In this document: piece by piece, positions 1 to 9,163 of the stretch
How positions within the stretch are numbered: position 1 is the stretch's first letter
Layout: every line of letters starts with the position of its first letter
Assembly (NCBI RefSeq): GCF_003254275.1
Contig: NZ_QKZK01000016.1
Coordinates: 29,301-93,300 of the forward strand
DNA length: 64,000 nt
DNA from: Breznakibacter xylanolyticus
GTDB taxonomy: Bacteria > Bacteroidota > Bacteroidia > Bacteroidales > Marinilabiliaceae
Direction of reading: 5' to 3'
Made by a program: the position numbers and the translations under genes
The notes under the pieces: model-generated
Seen by the model: only the letters and a program-made list of their open reading frames with translations
The model's database searches: none
What the model was told of the DNA's origin: nothing

Positions 1-573
1 GGTTACGATACTGCTTTGCGTGCGTTTGAAGCTTCCATGGATAAATTGGGATTGGTAGTGGTTGATTTGTATCTGATACATTGGCCCAAGCCTCTGAATA
101 AAGAAACTTGGCGGGCTTTTGAGCAAATCTACCGCGACGGACGTGCCAAAGCCATTGGTGTGTCAAATTTTCATCAGCATCATTTGGAGGATTTGTTCAC
201 CACCGCCGAAATTAAGCCCATGGTCAATCAGGTTGAATTTCATCCTTACCTGGTGCAACCCTCACTGGTCGATTTCTGTAAAAAACATGGCATCCAATAC
301 GAAGCCTGGAGTCCCTTGATGCAGGGACAGGTGTTTGAGCTTGAACCGCTAAAACAGTTGGCTGCGAAATATGGGCGCACAGTGGCACAAATTGTGTTGC
401 GTTGGAACATTGAGATGGGCGTGGTAACCATTCCTAAGACTGTTAATGAGCAGCGCATGAAGAGCAATTTGGAGATATTTGATTTTGCGCTTGATGCAGC
501 CGATGTTGAACTGATTACCAGTTTGGACAAGGGGGCACGGGTTGGAGCCGATCCCGATAATTTTGATTTTTAA
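1..573 (+). CDS. Aldo/keto reductase, 5'-truncated by the window edge
   Basis: NAD(P)H-dependent reductase of carbonyl compounds, cytosolic. The reading frame is open from base 1 and the true start lies upstream, so only the C-terminal 190 residues or so are visible. Family motifs in order are DLYLIHWP (holding the catalytic-site His), IGVSNF, NQVEFHP, a SPLMQG segment and the cofactor-binding IPKTVNEQRMKSN near the C-terminus. The catalytic Asp, Tyr and Lys of the barrel would lie upstream of the window. The first in-frame TTG at 16 is not a credible start because the homology already runs from base 1. Substrate cannot be told from sequence. Confidence 0.93.
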   Translation, partial: GYDTALRAFEASMDKLGLVVVDLYLIHWPKPLNKETWRAFEQIYRDGRAKAIGVSNFHQHHLEDLFTTAEIKPMVNQVEFHPYLVQPSLVDFCKKHGIQYEAWSPLMQGQVFELEPLKQLAAKYGRTVAQIVLRWNIEMGVVTIPKTVNEQRMKSNLEIFDFALDAADVELITSLDKGARVGADPDNFDF

Positions 574-653
574 AAGTTTGATTAATAGCTTGTAAGGGGG
601 CGTAATCGCAATGATGTGTTGTGGGTGAGTTTCCGAGGGCAGAATAACGATTT

Positions 654-1958
654 ATGGCAGTACAGAAGCGCAATGTGAAGGTGGATGTGATCACCATGGG
701 GTGTTCCAAGAATTTGGTTGACAGTGAATTTTTAATCCGACAGTTCAAAGCCGGTGGTTTTGAGGTGGCGCACGATCCTGAGGTTTCCAAGGGGGAGGTG
801 GTGATTATCAATACCTGCGGTTTTATTGGCGATGCCAAGGAAGAGTCCATTGAGACCATTCTCCAGTTTGCCGAAGCCCGTGAGCAGGGCAAGGTGAAAC
901 AATTGATTGTGATGGGATGCCTTTCGGAGCGGTATATGAGCGATTTAAAGGGCGAATTGCCCGAAGTGGATAAGTTCTATGGCAAGTTCGATTGGAAGGG
1001 GATTGTGAACGATTTGGGGCTCGAATATCGTGCCGATTTACGGAATGAACGCAGCATCACCACACCGGCGCATTATGCGTTTTTGAAGGTTTCGGAGGGA
1101 TGTAATCGCGGGTGCAGCTATTGTGCCATCCCGATCATTACCGGTCCACATATCTCGCGTTCTATCGAGGATATTAAAGACGAGGTGCAGCGGCTGCGCG
1201 ATCAGGGAGTGAGGGAACTTCAGGTGGTTGCTCAGGATTTGTCGTTTTATGGTGTCGATTTGTATAAGAAGCCAAGTCTGGCACGTTTGGTCGAGGAGTT
1301 GGCACAGATATCGGGGATTGACTGGATACGTTTGCATTATGCCTATCCGGCCGGATTTCCGGAAGATGTGCTTCGAGTGATGCGTGACACTCCCAATGTG
1401 TGTAACTATATGGACATTGCCTTGCAGCACGTGAGTGACTCCATGCTCAAGCGAATGCGTCGAGGGGTGACCCGCCAGCAGACCATCGATTTGGTGGATC
1501 GCATGAGAGCAACGGTTCCTAACTTGCATTTGCGCACCACTTTCATTGCCGGGCATCCCGGTGAAACAGACGAAGATTTTGAAATTCTCAAACAGTTTGT
1601 GCGCGATGCTCGTTTTGAGCGGATGGGGGTGTTTGCATATTCGCATGAGGAGGACACATATGCCTACAAGAATTATCAGGACGATGTGCCCGACGAAGTC
1701 AAACAGGCACGAGTGGAAGAGCTGATGGCCATACAGGCAGACATCAGTCGCCAAGTCAATGAGAATAAAGTGGGGCAGACGCTGAAGGTAATTATCGATC
1801 GGCCCGAAGGAGATGGTTTTATTGGTCGCACCGAGTACGATTCGCCCGAGGTCGATCCCGAGGTGATTGTGAAGGGAGATGGGCTACAAGTGGGACAGTT
1901 TTATGACGTCAAAATTACTGCTGCCGAGGATTACGACTTGGTGGGCGAGGTTGAATAG
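654..1958 (+). CDS. rimO: Ribosomal protein S12 methylthiotransferase RimO
   Basis: Radical-SAM enzyme that methylthiolates an aspartate of ribosomal protein S12. 434 residues, normal for the family. An N-terminal UPF0004/MTTase domain carries the first cluster cysteines (MGCSKNLVDSE, NTCGF, VMGCLSERY). The radical-SAM domain has the CxxxCxxC signature in CNRGCSYCAIPI near residue 150, and a C-terminal TRAM domain follows from about residue 370. The MGCSKNLVDSE start and the TRAM end favour RimO over the tRNA enzyme MiaB. ATG at 654 gives the standard RimO N-terminus. A hairpin with a T-rich tail follows at 1991-2034, so it is probably the last gene of its unit. Confidence 0.96.
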   Translation: MAVQKRNVKVDVITMGCSKNLVDSEFLIRQFKAGGFEVAHDPEVSKGEVVIINTCGFIGDAKEESIETILQFAEAREQGKVKQLIVMGCLSERYMSDLKGELPEVDKFYGKFDWKGIVNDLGLEYRADLRNERSITTPAHYAFLKVSEGCNRGCSYCAIPIITGPHISRSIEDIKDEVQRLRDQGVRELQVVAQDLSFYGVDLYKKPSLARLVEELAQISGIDWIRLHYAYPAGFPEDVLRVMRDTPNVCNYMDIALQHVSDSMLKRMRRGVTRQQTIDLVDRMRATVPNLHLRTTFIAGHPGETDEDFEILKQFVRDARFERMGVFAYSHEEDTYAYKNYQDDVPDEVKQARVEELMAIQADISRQVNENKVGQTLKVIIDRPEGDGFIGRTEYDSPEVDPEVIVKGDGLQVGQFYDVKITAAEDYDLVGEVE

Positions 1959-1990
1959 CCCGAGAGCGTTTTCTTGCTCATGTAACGTTT

Positions 1991-2034
1991 TAAGCCAAAG
2001 GGAAGGAGAGTCTTCTTTTTGGCTTTTCTTATTG
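1991..2034 (+). terminator. Rho-independent terminator after rimO
   Basis: AAGCCAAA pairs with the downstream TTTTGGCTT, with an inner AAG/CTT helix, followed by TTTTCTTATT. It begins about 30 bases after the rimO stop. Confidence 0.65.
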
Positions 2035-2230
2035 TAAGAGGTTGTAACAATGAACTAAGCCCCTGCAGAAGATCGATTGCTTTTATGCAATTGCATCATC
2101 GATTTTCAGGCGTTGGTCTCATCAGTCTTTTTAATCAGTCTGAAGGCAAAAAACTTCTTCATTTTTTCAGAATAATGCCACCAGATGATATTGATTTTTC
2201 AATGGTTTTATTCTTAAATATGAGATTGCT

Positions 2231-3199
2231 ATGAGTGTAAAAACGTTATTTGAACAAGCCGTCGCACTGTTTCCCGAGTTTGCCGAGATGAGCCGTGTTT
2301 ATCAGCGTAAGTTTTTTATTGCCGGTAAATCCAGTTCGTGCATTCACAATTACCTGCGTCAAATCAGTAAGCTGATTATTTACTATCGAGGAGTCAATCC
2401 GTTGCTGTTGACCATCGAACAGCTTGAGGAATACATGTATTGGTTGCTGAAAAACGAAACAGCGAGTCAGAGTTCATTCAAGCATTTGGTGTGCGGGTTG
2501 CGTCAGTTTTATGCCATTTTTGGAAATCAACCCCTGTTGTTGTCTCTTCCCGCCATTGCTACCAGACATCAGTTGCCGGTGGTTTTTTCGGGCGCTGAAA
2601 TACAGCGCCTTTTGATGGCACCTGGCAGTCTGAAACATCGATTGATACTTGGCGTGATATATGATTGTGGGTTGCGAATCAGTGAGTTGATTCGCTTGGA
2701 GATTCGTGATGTGGATATGGAACGTCACATGGTGCACGTTCGGCAGGCCAAAGGGCGGAAGGATCGTTATGTCCCCATTTCAGATATGGCGGTGAGGGGG
2801 CTTCGACACTATCTGGACGTTAACAAGCCCATTGAATATCTATTTAATGGGTCTGAGCCCGGAAAAATGATTAGCAGAGAGTCGATTCGACTCATTATGA
2901 GAAATGCACTGCGCAAAAGCGCCATCACCAAGAAAGCCTGTGTGCATACCTTGCGTCATTCTTATGCCACCCATTTGTTAGAGTCGGGGCTCAATATTAC
3001 CACCGTTCGAGATCAATTGGGGCATTCCAGTTTAATCACCACCATGATGTATTTGCATATTGCCCAGGTGTCACCCCATGCGGGTTATAGTCCTCTGTCG
3101 GTTCTTTATGATATCCCTCGTGTCGGTGCCATCAATCAGACATCCTATTGCGTGAGTTGGAAGGGGGGGATTGATCATGAAGTTGTTTGGAGTGGTTGA
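2231..3199 (+). CDS. Tyrosine recombinase / integrase (solitary)
   Basis: Site-specific DNA recombinase of 322 residues. It has an N-terminal SAM-like core-binding domain (about 15-100) and a C-terminal catalytic domain with the full active-site set: Arg149 in CGLRISEL, Lys in the KGRKDRY hairpin (174-179), His239 and Arg242 in HTLRHSYATH, His265 in LGHSS and nucleophile Tyr274 in TMMYLHIA. The compact size and the C-terminus (HIAQ...SPL) resemble recombinases found beside IS91-like transposases in Bacteroidota, but no transposase, relaxase, att repeat or cargo is visible here. The following dipeptidase gene begins 38 bases downstream. It could be the remnant of a mobile unit or a resident recombinase. 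Function in this genome is unknown. Confidence 0.87.
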   Translation: MSVKTLFEQAVALFPEFAEMSRVYQRKFFIAGKSSSCIHNYLRQISKLIIYYRGVNPLLLTIEQLEEYMYWLLKNETASQSSFKHLVCGLRQFYAIFGNQPLLLSLPAIATRHQLPVVFSGAEIQRLLMAPGSLKHRLILGVIYDCGLRISELIRLEIRDVDMERHMVHVRQAKGRKDRYVPISDMAVRGLRHYLDVNKPIEYLFNGSEPGKMISRESIRLIMRNALRKSAITKKACVHTLRHSYATHLLESGLNITTVRDQLGHSSLITTMMYLHIAQVSPHAGYSPLSVLYDIPRVGAINQTSYCVSWKGGIDHEVVWSG

Positions 3200-3237
3200 T
3201 TAATTTGTTATTTTTATCAACTAAAATCTTGAATTCT

Positions 3238-4731
3238 ATGAAACGCATTGATATTCATTGTCATCCATCTATTAAGCCATACGGTCAAAGTTTTTCGTTT
3301 CACCCTGCGGGGCAAAATACGACTAATGTCAAGCAAAAGAATAGCATATTCCATTATGATCCACCCACGGCCTTTGATCGTTTGCTCAACCGCACCGTGA
3401 TGGGGCTGACCAAATTTACCCAAACCGATGTGACAACCTTGCACAAGGGTGGTTTTTCGGTGGTGGTGGTCTCGTTGTCGCCCCTTGAAAAGCCTTTTAT
3501 CACCAACGCAGCCGGTAATAACCTCATTGCCGATGGAGTCACCAACCTTGTCACCGGCGTGGGTAAAGCCCGTATTGACGATGTGCAGGCATCGGTGTAT
3601 CGTTATTTTAATGATTTGGAGAAAGATTATCAATTTTATTGCCAGTTGGATGGAGCAGAGGTGACTGTTGCCGGTCAGCGATTGAGGTACAAATTGGTGC
3701 GCAGTTTCACCGCTATCGACAACGCGCCCGTTATGTCGGATGTTCATACGGTGTTTATGTTGATGTCGATAGAAGGGGGGCATGCTTTCAATAATCGCAG
3801 CTACCTGACTTATAATCATGATGATGTGTTGAATAATATTCGTATCGTGAAACAGTGGGAATATCCTCCTGTTTTTGTCACCCTGGCACATCATTTTAAA
3901 AACCATCTCACCGGTCATGCGCAGAGTTTGACCGGGGTGGTGGATTGGATGACCAATCAGGAGGCCGATATGAATGCCGATTTGCATGAGATTGGTAAGG
4001 AAGCCATTCGATTGTTGCTCAATCCGAACGAAGGGGCGAGATGTTTAATTGACATCAAGCATATGAGCGAAAAGGCACGCACGACCTATTTTCAGATGCT
4101 CAAGGGTGAGTTTTCGGGTGAAGGCATCCCCGTTGTGGTGAGCCATGGCGCCGTGAACGGGCTGGTGAGCCCCCAAAACAAAACCGTGAGCACCTTGCCC
4201 GAGGCTGGGGCGTTTTATTCGGGCGACATCAATTTTTACGATAGCGAGATAATCGATATTGCCCGCACAGGCGGCATCTTTGGCATTCAGTTGGATGAAC
4301 GGCGCATTGCCGGCAAAGAACGTCTTAAGAAATCGAACCTTTGGTTTGCGTCGCGCAGCAAACGGTTGTTGGCCAAGTCGGAGCTGGTGTGGAATCAGAT
4401 TGTGTATATTGCCCGTTTGCTCGATCGTGCGGGGTTGGATGCCTGGACGCTGCAAGCACTCGGCACCGATTTTGACGGCGTCATTGACCCAGTCAACATG
4501 TTTTGGACCGCCGAAGATATGCCTCTGTTGGAGCAGAATTTATTGATTCATGCTCAACGATTTGTCGATAAGTCTATTCACGAGATGTCGGTTCCCAACC
4601 AAATTTCGGCTCACGATATTGTGGCCAATTTTATGGGAGCCAATGCCGAGCGGTTTTTCCGCAATGCAGAGCGAGGATGTTTGGTGGATGCAACGGTTGC
4701 CGATCGTGCTCAGGAGGCTTTGGTGATGTGA
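3238..4731 (+). CDS. Membrane dipeptidase-like (peptidase family M19) metallohydrolase
   Basis: Probable zinc-dependent dipeptidase or related amidohydrolase, 497 residues. Seen: N-terminal metal motif DIHCHPS (His7, His9; classical M19 has HxD here), a bridging-Glu-like segment SIEGGHAF (Glu179), TLAHHF (His218/219), DIKHMS, VVVSHGAVNG (His303) and LGTDFDGV near residue 420, matching the M19 order. It is longer than typical M19 enzymes (about 400) because of an insert around residues 110-170. ATG at 3238 is preferred over an in-frame TTG at 3187 that overlaps the recombinase gene. No signal peptide is visible, so it is probably cytoplasmic. Substrate unknown. Confidence 0.78.
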   Translation: MKRIDIHCHPSIKPYGQSFSFHPAGQNTTNVKQKNSIFHYDPPTAFDRLLNRTVMGLTKFTQTDVTTLHKGGFSVVVVSLSPLEKPFITNAAGNNLIADGVTNLVTGVGKARIDDVQASVYRYFNDLEKDYQFYCQLDGAEVTVAGQRLRYKLVRSFTAIDNAPVMSDVHTVFMLMSIEGGHAFNNRSYLTYNHDDVLNNIRIVKQWEYPPVFVTLAHHFKNHLTGHAQSLTGVVDWMTNQEADMNADLHEIGKEAIRLLLNPNEGARCLIDIKHMSEKARTTYFQMLKGEFSGEGIPVVVSHGAVNGLVSPQNKTVSTLPEAGAFYSGDINFYDSEIIDIARTGGIFGIQLDERRIAGKERLKKSNLWFASRSKRLLAKSELVWNQIVYIARLLDRAGLDAWTLQALGTDFDGVIDPVNMFWTAEDMPLLEQNLLIHAQRFVDKSIHEMSVPNQISAHDIVANFMGANAERFFRNAERGCLVDATVADRAQEALVM

Positions 4732-4794
4732 ATTATTATATTTGTGGGCGAGGCGATTGTGAGGGAGGATAAGGGGTGATTATTCGGTATTGAG

Positions 4795-5583
4795 TCATCC
4801 GTGATTATGGTAGTCAATTCCGAAAATGTCGCCCCTGAAATACTCATAATCGCCCTCTGGCAATTGCCAAATGGCTCTCATGTTGCCGGGCAGGCACAGT
4901 TTTTCTTGAGCAAAATATTCATTGATTTCCGCCCTCCAGGGCGTTTGGCGGTATGAGCCGTCGGGCATGGCCATCCATCGTTCATTTGTATCAAAATGCG
5001 ATAGTTGGCCATTGTTATTGAAATGAAAAGTTCCGGTAGCCGATACCCCCTGATGGGTGATGGTGGCCCGGATGGTTTGTTCGCTGATGGGATTCCAGGT
5101 AATGTAAGGTTGCAGCAGGTAGCCCGGCACTAAAAAGGCTTCGGCCAAAAGAGTCAGGAGTGCCGAGGAGGTCATTTCATCGCCCGAGGCGTTGACAATG
5201 GGGACAATTCCACCAATGGCGATGCGCATGTTGCCTCTGCCATCCTGGTATTTGTCGCGCCCCTGAATCAACGCACAGCCCTTGTATTTGATGCGCATGT
5301 AGGCCAATCGGCAGGGGGGAGTGACGGCGTTGTACTGAGTACAATCCATTTTTTTCAAAGCACTTTTGAACGTTCGTTTAAAGTAAACATTCTTCCAGCG
5401 GATGTCGGCCTGCATGGGCAGGGGGTGATTCATGAACCCACTTAACTGCAAGTGGTGTTGGATGGCTTTTGGCAGATGGGCAATGGCTTGTGGGGTCAAA
5501 TAGTCGCACGAATTCAGGGGTGGTTGACGCAACAACTCCGTTTGCCGTTCATGATGGTACCTGGTTTTAAGCAGCAGGGGCAT
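4795..5583 (-). CDS. DUF6544/DUF6920-like protein
   Basis: 262-residue protein of unknown function, without signal peptide or membrane segment. The pattern matches my memory of the DUF6544/DUF6920 family: an N-terminal LPKAIQHHLQLSGF helix, a central YQDGRGNMRI...IVPIVNASG segment, an acidic patch where activity might reside, PGYLLQPYITW, then ...IRATITHQG and a C-terminal WRAEINEYF segment. It lies 7 bases after the META lipoprotein gene on the same strand and is probably cotranscribed with it. Convergent with the dipeptidase gene. The family assignment rests on recall of the conserved pattern and no function is claimed. Confidence 0.72.
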   Translation of the reverse strand: MPLLLKTRYHHERQTELLRQPPLNSCDYLTPQAIAHLPKAIQHHLQLSGFMNHPLPMQADIRWKNVYFKRTFKSALKKMDCTQYNAVTPPCRLAYMRIKYKGCALIQGRDKYQDGRGNMRIAIGGIVPIVNASGDEMTSSALLTLLAEAFLVPGYLLQPYITWNPISEQTIRATITHQGVSATGTFHFNNNGQLSHFDTNERWMAMPDGSYRQTPWRAEINEYFAQEKLCLPGNMRAIWQLPEGDYEYFRGDIFGIDYHNHG

Positions 5584-5590
5584 GACTGAT

Positions 5591-6058
5591 TTATTTGTCT
5601 GATATAAAAATCAATACAGGATTTGATGCATTTAGAAGTTTAAGTGTATCCGCTTGGATGAGCCAGCGGTTTACTTTTTTCAACTCGTTGAAGAATTCCG
5701 TTTCCGGAATGCCCATGCAGAATTTTTTAGTAGAGAGGATATCGCCGGGTTGGAGGTTAGCACCCGATATGGTAATGGGGCAGATGAAGTTGTTGCAGCC
5801 CGAGTTTCCTGACATTTTTGAGTTTTGCAGGTCGAAAGACAGGGTCGGCAGGCCTTGGTCGTAAACCGATGTGTCGATGGTTGCTTGCACAAAACTCAGC
5901 AGTCGCCATTTGGTCGTGCTCAGCAGGCTGGTGTCGGCCTGTAGGGCTGCGGGGGATGAGTTTTGCGAATGCGCAGCAGATGGATTATTTTTTTTTCCGG
6001 TTGATGCGCAACCGATTAGGGTTGCCAGCATGGTAAAATAGAGGAGGGAGATTTTCAT
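5591..6058 (-). CDS. META-domain lipoprotein (HslJ-like)
   Basis: 155-residue predicted lipoprotein. The signal peptide ends in the lipobox LIGC (Cys17), followed by a Ser/Asn/Ala-rich linker to about residue 45. The rest is one META domain: TKWRLLSF, PTLSFDLQNSKMSGNSGCNN, then the TKKFCMG block and a C-terminal LNASNPVLIFI strand. META proteins are envelope proteins linked to stress or heat-shock phenotypes in other bacteria, and their molecular function is not settled. First gene of a likely two-gene unit with the DUF6544-like gene. Divergent from the gene at 6149. Confidence 0.88.
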   Translation of the reverse strand: MKISLLYFTMLATLIGCASTGKKNNPSAAHSQNSSPAALQADTSLLSTTKWRLLSFVQATIDTSVYDQGLPTLSFDLQNSKMSGNSGCNNFICPITISGANLQPGDILSTKKFCMGIPETEFFNELKKVNRWLIQADTLKLLNASNPVLIFISDK

Positions 6059-6148
6059 GGCTCTTTTTTCAATGAATCAATTTTGTAATTTTAATCAAAA
6101 TTTTACAAAACTGCTTGAGAATTATTTAATCTTAAAACACTGTTTTTT

Positions 6149-6685
6149 ATGGAACTAATCACTGCCGGATCGCGGGTGGAGCATCCCCGTTATGGCGAGG
6201 GCATTGTGTCGCGTGTGGGACTGACAGCCTATGAGGTATTTTTTGCCCATGGAGGCAAGGTGGATATTTTGAAATCGAATCGTGAACTGTCGGTTGTGCA
6301 GGCCGGCGAGGAGAAGCCATCGGTGAACGTGGATGTGGATGATCTCTCCAAAGCCATTGCCACAGTGCTGGATCAATACGGGTTGTTACCCTCGCGTTTA
6401 CCCATGGCTCCCCGCTGGGTGGGTGGTTCGCTCATCATTAAGGCAGCTGGAGACGATTTGCAGCCCAAAGAGATTCCCATCGATACTTTTTTTCACAAAA
6501 TTGTGATGTTGCGCGACCGCTTGCGCGTGTTGGAACAAAACATCAACTCGCACGAGAAATTGACAGATGAAGAAAAAGTTCAAATGCAGCAATATATCAC
6601 CCGAGCCTACGGTAGTTTAACCACATTTAATGTTCTTTTTGCCGATAAGAAAGATTATTTTGTGGGTGCCAAAAAGGAAGGTTGA
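6149..6685 (+). CDS. Conserved hypothetical protein with tudor-like N-terminus
   Basis: 178 residues, function not recognised. The first 40 residues (GSRVEHPRYGEGIVSRV...YEVFFAHGGKVDIL) resemble the small tudor-like fold at the C-terminus of UvrD/PcrA helicases and in CarD-type proteins, which often contact RNA polymerase or DNA. This is a resemblance in pattern only. The middle (residues 55-120) is helical and contains PRWVGGSLIIK, reminiscent of short Bacteroidota-specific proteins. The C-terminal 50 residues are polar and helical. No signal peptide, so probably cytoplasmic. The Na/Pi cotransporter gene starts 46 bases downstream on the same strand. Confidence 0.7.
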   Translation: MELITAGSRVEHPRYGEGIVSRVGLTAYEVFFAHGGKVDILKSNRELSVVQAGEEKPSVNVDVDDLSKAIATVLDQYGLLPSRLPMAPRWVGGSLIIKAAGDDLQPKEIPIDTFFHKIVMLRDRLRVLEQNINSHEKLTDEEKVQMQQYITRAYGSLTTFNVLFADKKDYFVGAKKEG

Positions 6686-6731
6686 GCGAGGCGTTTTTTT
6701 GAGGCGTCGAAAATATGATATTTGAACAGGG

Positions 6732-8408
6732 ATGATGACAACATCGGATTGGAGTGCCGAGAATACCCTTGGGGTGGTGATGGGCATATTGGGCGGTTTG
6801 GGACTGTTTTTGTTGGGCATCAACATGCTCAGTCAGGGCGTTCGCAATTTGGCAGGGCGGCAAATGCGTCACTTGTTGACCTATGTTTCGGGCAACCGGG
6901 TGGCAGGGGTGGCTTTTGGTGTGTTTTTCACCATGTTGTTTCAGAGCAGTAGTGCCGCCACGGTGGTATTGGTGGGTTTTGTGGAGGCCGGATTGTTGCA
7001 GTTTGCCCAAACGTTGCCTGTAGTGCTGGGAACAGCCTTTGGTACTACCATTACCGCCCAGTTGATCGCCTTCAAGGTAGGGGCGTTTGCTCTGTTGGCG
7101 GTGGGGCTGGGGCTATTGGTATCAATGTTTACACGTGGGAAGTGGAAGTTTAGCTTTGAGACGCTATTGAGCTTAGGGTTAATATTTTATGGTATGGATT
7201 TGATGTCCGGAGCCATGCGTCCGCTTCAGCAGTATGCGCCATTTTTGCAATTGATCACCCATATTCAACATCCTGTATTGGCATTGTTGCTTGGCATGCT
7301 GGGTACGGCAGTTATTCAGAGCAGTGCGGCCTTCATCGGAATTCTCATTACGTTGGGCTCCACTGGGCTGTTGAGTGTCGAGGCCAGTTTACCGCTTGTG
7401 CTGGGTTCTAACGTCGGCACCACAGTCACCGGGCTCATCTCGGCCATGAATGTGGGACGCCCGGCTCAAAAGGTCGCATTGAGCAATTTTCTGTTTAAGT
7501 TGTTTACTGCATTTGTTTTTGTTTTCATGCTTCCCTGGTGGGCGTTTTTGACGGATTGGATTACGGGCACACGGGGCGAATATGGGCGTTGGGTGGCCAA
7601 TGCCCACACGTTGTTTAATTTGGTGCTGATGCTGGCTTGGCTCCCCTTTACCGGGTGGTTTGGCCGATGGATGGATCGGTGGGTGTTGCCGACCCCACAG
7701 CGACACGAGTTTGCCCTGAAATTTCTCACTGATGAAGTTCTTGATTCACCCGATCTCTCTACCGGTTTGTTAAAGAAGGAGTTGTTGATGATGGGGCAAG
7801 TGGTGCTCAGGATGGTTGATGTCTCATTGAGTCTGTTTCAACGCCCGCCGCAATTCACCCCTTCGATGATTCGAGAGATGGAGGAGGAGACCGATCATTA
7901 TCGTCAAAAAATCAACGATTTTTGGTTGAAGTCGGCACGTGTGTCGCAGCGTGAGAAATGGCCGCCCGAGGTGTTTCAGTTGTTGCATTTGATGAACGAG
8001 TTGGAGCAGATTGCCGATTTGGTGTCGGTGAATCTGGTGCATCAGGCCGAAAAGTGGGAGCAATCACAATGGCAGTTTTCCTCCGAGGGGCGTAAGGAGC
8101 TTGAGCATTATCATGCTCAGTGTGTGCACCAGTTGCAGAGAGCGCTCGACTTGGTTGAGAATCGTGATTACAACCGGGCTTTGCAAATGAAGCAGAAGTA
8201 TCGCGAGTACGCCTACCTGGCCTTTGATTTGGAAAAACATCATTATCAACGTTTGTTTTCGCTCAATGCGCAAACGATGGAGTCGAGCAAAATACACTTG
8301 GAGTTGTTAAATCTCTATCGGATGATCAATAGCCGAGCCACTAATTTTGGACGTATCATTTTGCGTGAAGCTCAGTTACCCACGGATTTGAACAATGGGA
8401 TGATTTAG
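6732..8408 (+). CDS. Na+/phosphate cotransporter family protein with PhoU-like tail
   Basis: Integral inner-membrane protein of 558 residues. Residues 15-310 hold the two inverted Na/Pi-cotransporter repeats, each with the QSS signature: QSSSAATVVLVGF near residue 72 and QSSAAFIGILITLGSTG near 197. Residues 340-550 form a cytoplasmic helical PhoU-like domain. This is the NptA/YjbB arrangement, in which the PhoU domain probably regulates phosphate movement; import or export cannot be decided. Two adjacent ATGs (6732, 6735) are possible starts. No terminator is obvious after the stop. No phosphate regulon genes adjoin it. Confidence 0.92.
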   Translation: MMTTSDWSAENTLGVVMGILGGLGLFLLGINMLSQGVRNLAGRQMRHLLTYVSGNRVAGVAFGVFFTMLFQSSSAATVVLVGFVEAGLLQFAQTLPVVLGTAFGTTITAQLIAFKVGAFALLAVGLGLLVSMFTRGKWKFSFETLLSLGLIFYGMDLMSGAMRPLQQYAPFLQLITHIQHPVLALLLGMLGTAVIQSSAAFIGILITLGSTGLLSVEASLPLVLGSNVGTTVTGLISAMNVGRPAQKVALSNFLFKLFTAFVFVFMLPWWAFLTDWITGTRGEYGRWVANAHTLFNLVLMLAWLPFTGWFGRWMDRWVLPTPQRHEFALKFLTDEVLDSPDLSTGLLKKELLMMGQVVLRMVDVSLSLFQRPPQFTPSMIREMEEETDHYRQKINDFWLKSARVSQREKWPPEVFQLLHLMNELEQIADLVSVNLVHQAEKWEQSQWQFSSEGRKELEHYHAQCVHQLQRALDLVENRDYNRALQMKQKYREYAYLAFDLEKHHYQRLFSLNAQTMESSKIHLELLNLYRMINSRATNFGRIILREAQLPTDLNNGMI

Positions 8409-8607
8409 TCATTTGTTGATGTTGTTGCAATTGGGTAGTTTTTTGCTTAATTAGAGGATGGTTTGGTGACAAATGATTATTTTTACACCGCCAAATTGCA
8501 CGTTTTGGATGTGTTAGGCCTTCACTGTTTTCAATTTGACAATGTAGGCTTGACGACTGACCTTACCCGTTTTAAAATGTCATTTAAACTTTAAAACGAG
8601 AATAACT

Positions 8608-9000
8608 ATGTACGAATGGACAACCGATTTGGCTGTTGATGATTTGCTCATCGACAAAGAGCATCAGCATCTATTTGAACTCCTGGAACGTTATTATTTG
8701 GGGTTAAAAGGGCAAAAAGCGCCCATGGATTTGTTGCTGTTGGTGAAAGGGCTGATTGATTACGCCCAGACCCATTTTTCGCACGAAGAGGCCTTGATGC
8801 TCAAAAGTGGATATCCCGACATTGAGCGTCACAAGCAACTGCATCGCACGTTTATGCTCAAGGTGAACGATTTTTATACCAAGCTGAGTGACGGTAAGCT
8901 GGTGTTGACACTTGAAGTGACCAATTACATCAAAAATTGGTTGGTGGCTCACATCAAAAGTGAAGACGTTAAAATTGGTGCTTTTCTTAAGCGCAATTGA
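8608..9000 (+). CDS. Bacteriohemerythrin
   Basis: 130-residue single-domain non-heme di-iron O2-binding protein, cytoplasmic. The ligand set is complete: His19/21 (DKEHQHLF), His56 and Glu60 (HFSHEE), His75 and His79 (HKQLH), His115 and Asp120 (HIKSED). The MYEWTTDLAVDDLLID start is the usual hemerythrin-like opening (W near residue 4, D..ID before the first His). Stand-alone versions are thought to carry, sense or buffer oxygen, useful in a microaerobic or anaerobic lifestyle. About 200 bases separate it from the cotransporter gene, so it is probably its own unit. Confidence 0.95.
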   Translation: MYEWTTDLAVDDLLIDKEHQHLFELLERYYLGLKGQKAPMDLLLLVKGLIDYAQTHFSHEEALMLKSGYPDIERHKQLHRTFMLKVNDFYTKLSDGKLVLTLEVTNYIKNWLVAHIKSEDVKIGAFLKRN

Positions 9001-9101
9001 CGTGTTGCTGAATCAACAGGGCATGGCGCAATGGTAATTTTATTTGAGTTGCGCCATTGTCCCAATTGAGAGAATAAGTGCAACTTTGACACTGGCCGGG
9101 T

Positions 9102-9131
9102 TTTGAATCAAGCCCGAAAATTTTATCTTTG
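9102..9131 (+). promoter_or_regulatory. Bacteroidota-type promoter of dnaX
   Basis: TTTTG at 9101-9105 (-33 box) and TATCTTTG at 9124-9131 (-7 box, TAnnTTTG) with 18 bases between. The predicted start near 9138 lies 26 bases before the dnaX ATG. Confidence 0.7.
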
Positions 9132-9163
9132 CAGGGCAGTATCAAAACAGGCTGCCAGAGGTT

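Noticed and set aside
1038..1754. 238-codon minus-strand frame inside rimO
   Set aside because: It is antisense to a well-conserved gene and has no recognisable domain, so it is a shadow of rimO codon use.
2019..2234. 71-codon plus-strand frame between rimO and the recombinase
   Set aside because: It begins inside the rimO terminator, ends overlapping the recombinase start and has no family features.
3217..3987. 256-codon minus-strand frame inside the dipeptidase gene
   Set aside because: Antisense to a conserved gene and rich in His/Gln/Ile as expected of a shadow.
9020..9062. Inverted repeat ATGGCGCAA / TTGCGCCAT before dnaX
   Set aside because: A 9-bp stem with a long loop and no T-run, so neither a terminator nor a clear operator. 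Possibly the end of the hemerythrin transcript, but unsupported.
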